Shown in pieces: positions 6,485 to 6,543 of a stretch of DNA of 6,543 bases. This DNA is from Coriobacteriaceae bacterium (GTDB taxonomy: Bacteria; Actinomycetota; Coriobacteriia; Coriobacteriales; Eggerthellaceae), in the NCBI GenBank assembly GCA_004555335.1, contig SFII01000078.1:1-6543 (forward strand), given 5' to 3'. The notes below the pieces were generated by a model. It saw nothing but the letters and a program-made list of their open reading frames with translations, ran no database searches and was not told the origin of the DNA. Made by a program: the position numbers and the translations under genes. Every line of letters begins with the position of its first letter. The stretch's first letter is position 1.

Positions 6485-6543
6485 TAGGCAGCAACGCTCT
6501 TCGCTCCCTTCACGCCCTTCTTCCTCGCCTTCACCGGGCGACC
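6484..6543 (-). CDS. C-terminal end of an unidentified minus-strand protein (possible transposase)
   Basis: Read on the minus strand from the window edge, 19 codons run to a TAG (complement of 6484-6486) and encode G-R-P-V-K-A-R-K-K-G-V-K-G-A-K-S-V-A-A. The Lys/Arg-rich tail with G/C-rich third positions looks like a natural C terminus and not random antisense. The stop lies only about 21 bases from the end of the truncated hsdS. A transposase ending this close to an element border would explain the hsdS truncation. A recombinase or an unrelated convergent gene is also possible. The visible part is too short to name a family. Confidence 0.4.
   Translation of the reverse strand, partial: GRPVKARKKGVKGAKSVAA

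Noticed and set aside
1..6543. CRISPR array, riboswitch or rRNA
   Set aside because: I saw no regularly spaced repeats, no long structured leader before any gene (leaders are about 20-50 bases) and no rRNA-like sequence.

Overview
The window is high-G+C bacterial chromosome with mostly plus-strand genes, G/C-rich third codon positions and a non-mevalonate (MEP) isoprenoid gene. The overall style (IspE, a DUF2207 membrane protein, an unusual shikimate-kinase-like protein) fits an actinobacterium of the Coriobacteriia/Eggerthellaceae type. That placement is inference from gene style, not from a marker gene.

Layout. Positions 1-933 hold ispE, lacking only its first residues at the window edge, followed by an intrinsic terminator. 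Converging on it from the minus strand is a complete tRNA-Ser(GCU) (1082-1172) with its own promoter and terminator, so two terminators lie back to back between ispE and the tRNA. Divergent from the tRNA is a 764-residue secreted/membrane DUF2207 protein (1242-3536). A 50-base gap follows, containing an extended -10 promoter and a perfect 16-bp palindrome, and then a 171-residue shikimate-kinase-fold protein (3587-4102). A strong terminator (4151-4188) closes this unit.

The last third is a type I restriction-modification locus with its own promoter. It has a full-length hsdM (4289-6028) and, two bases later, an hsdS that stops after 143 codons, inside its first target-recognition domain. Just beyond the hsdS stop, the 3' end of a Lys/Arg-rich reading frame enters from the minus strand. 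No hsdR is visible.

How the genes relate. The housekeeping genes (ispE, tRNA, DUF2207, kinase) are separate or loosely coupled units. The accessory part is the hsdMS pair, whose specificity subunit looks broken, either by an inserted element or by recombination that swaps hsdS halves. The two observations most worth following are this hsdS junction and the kinase, which keeps its ATP site but has lost residues that bind shikimate in AroK.
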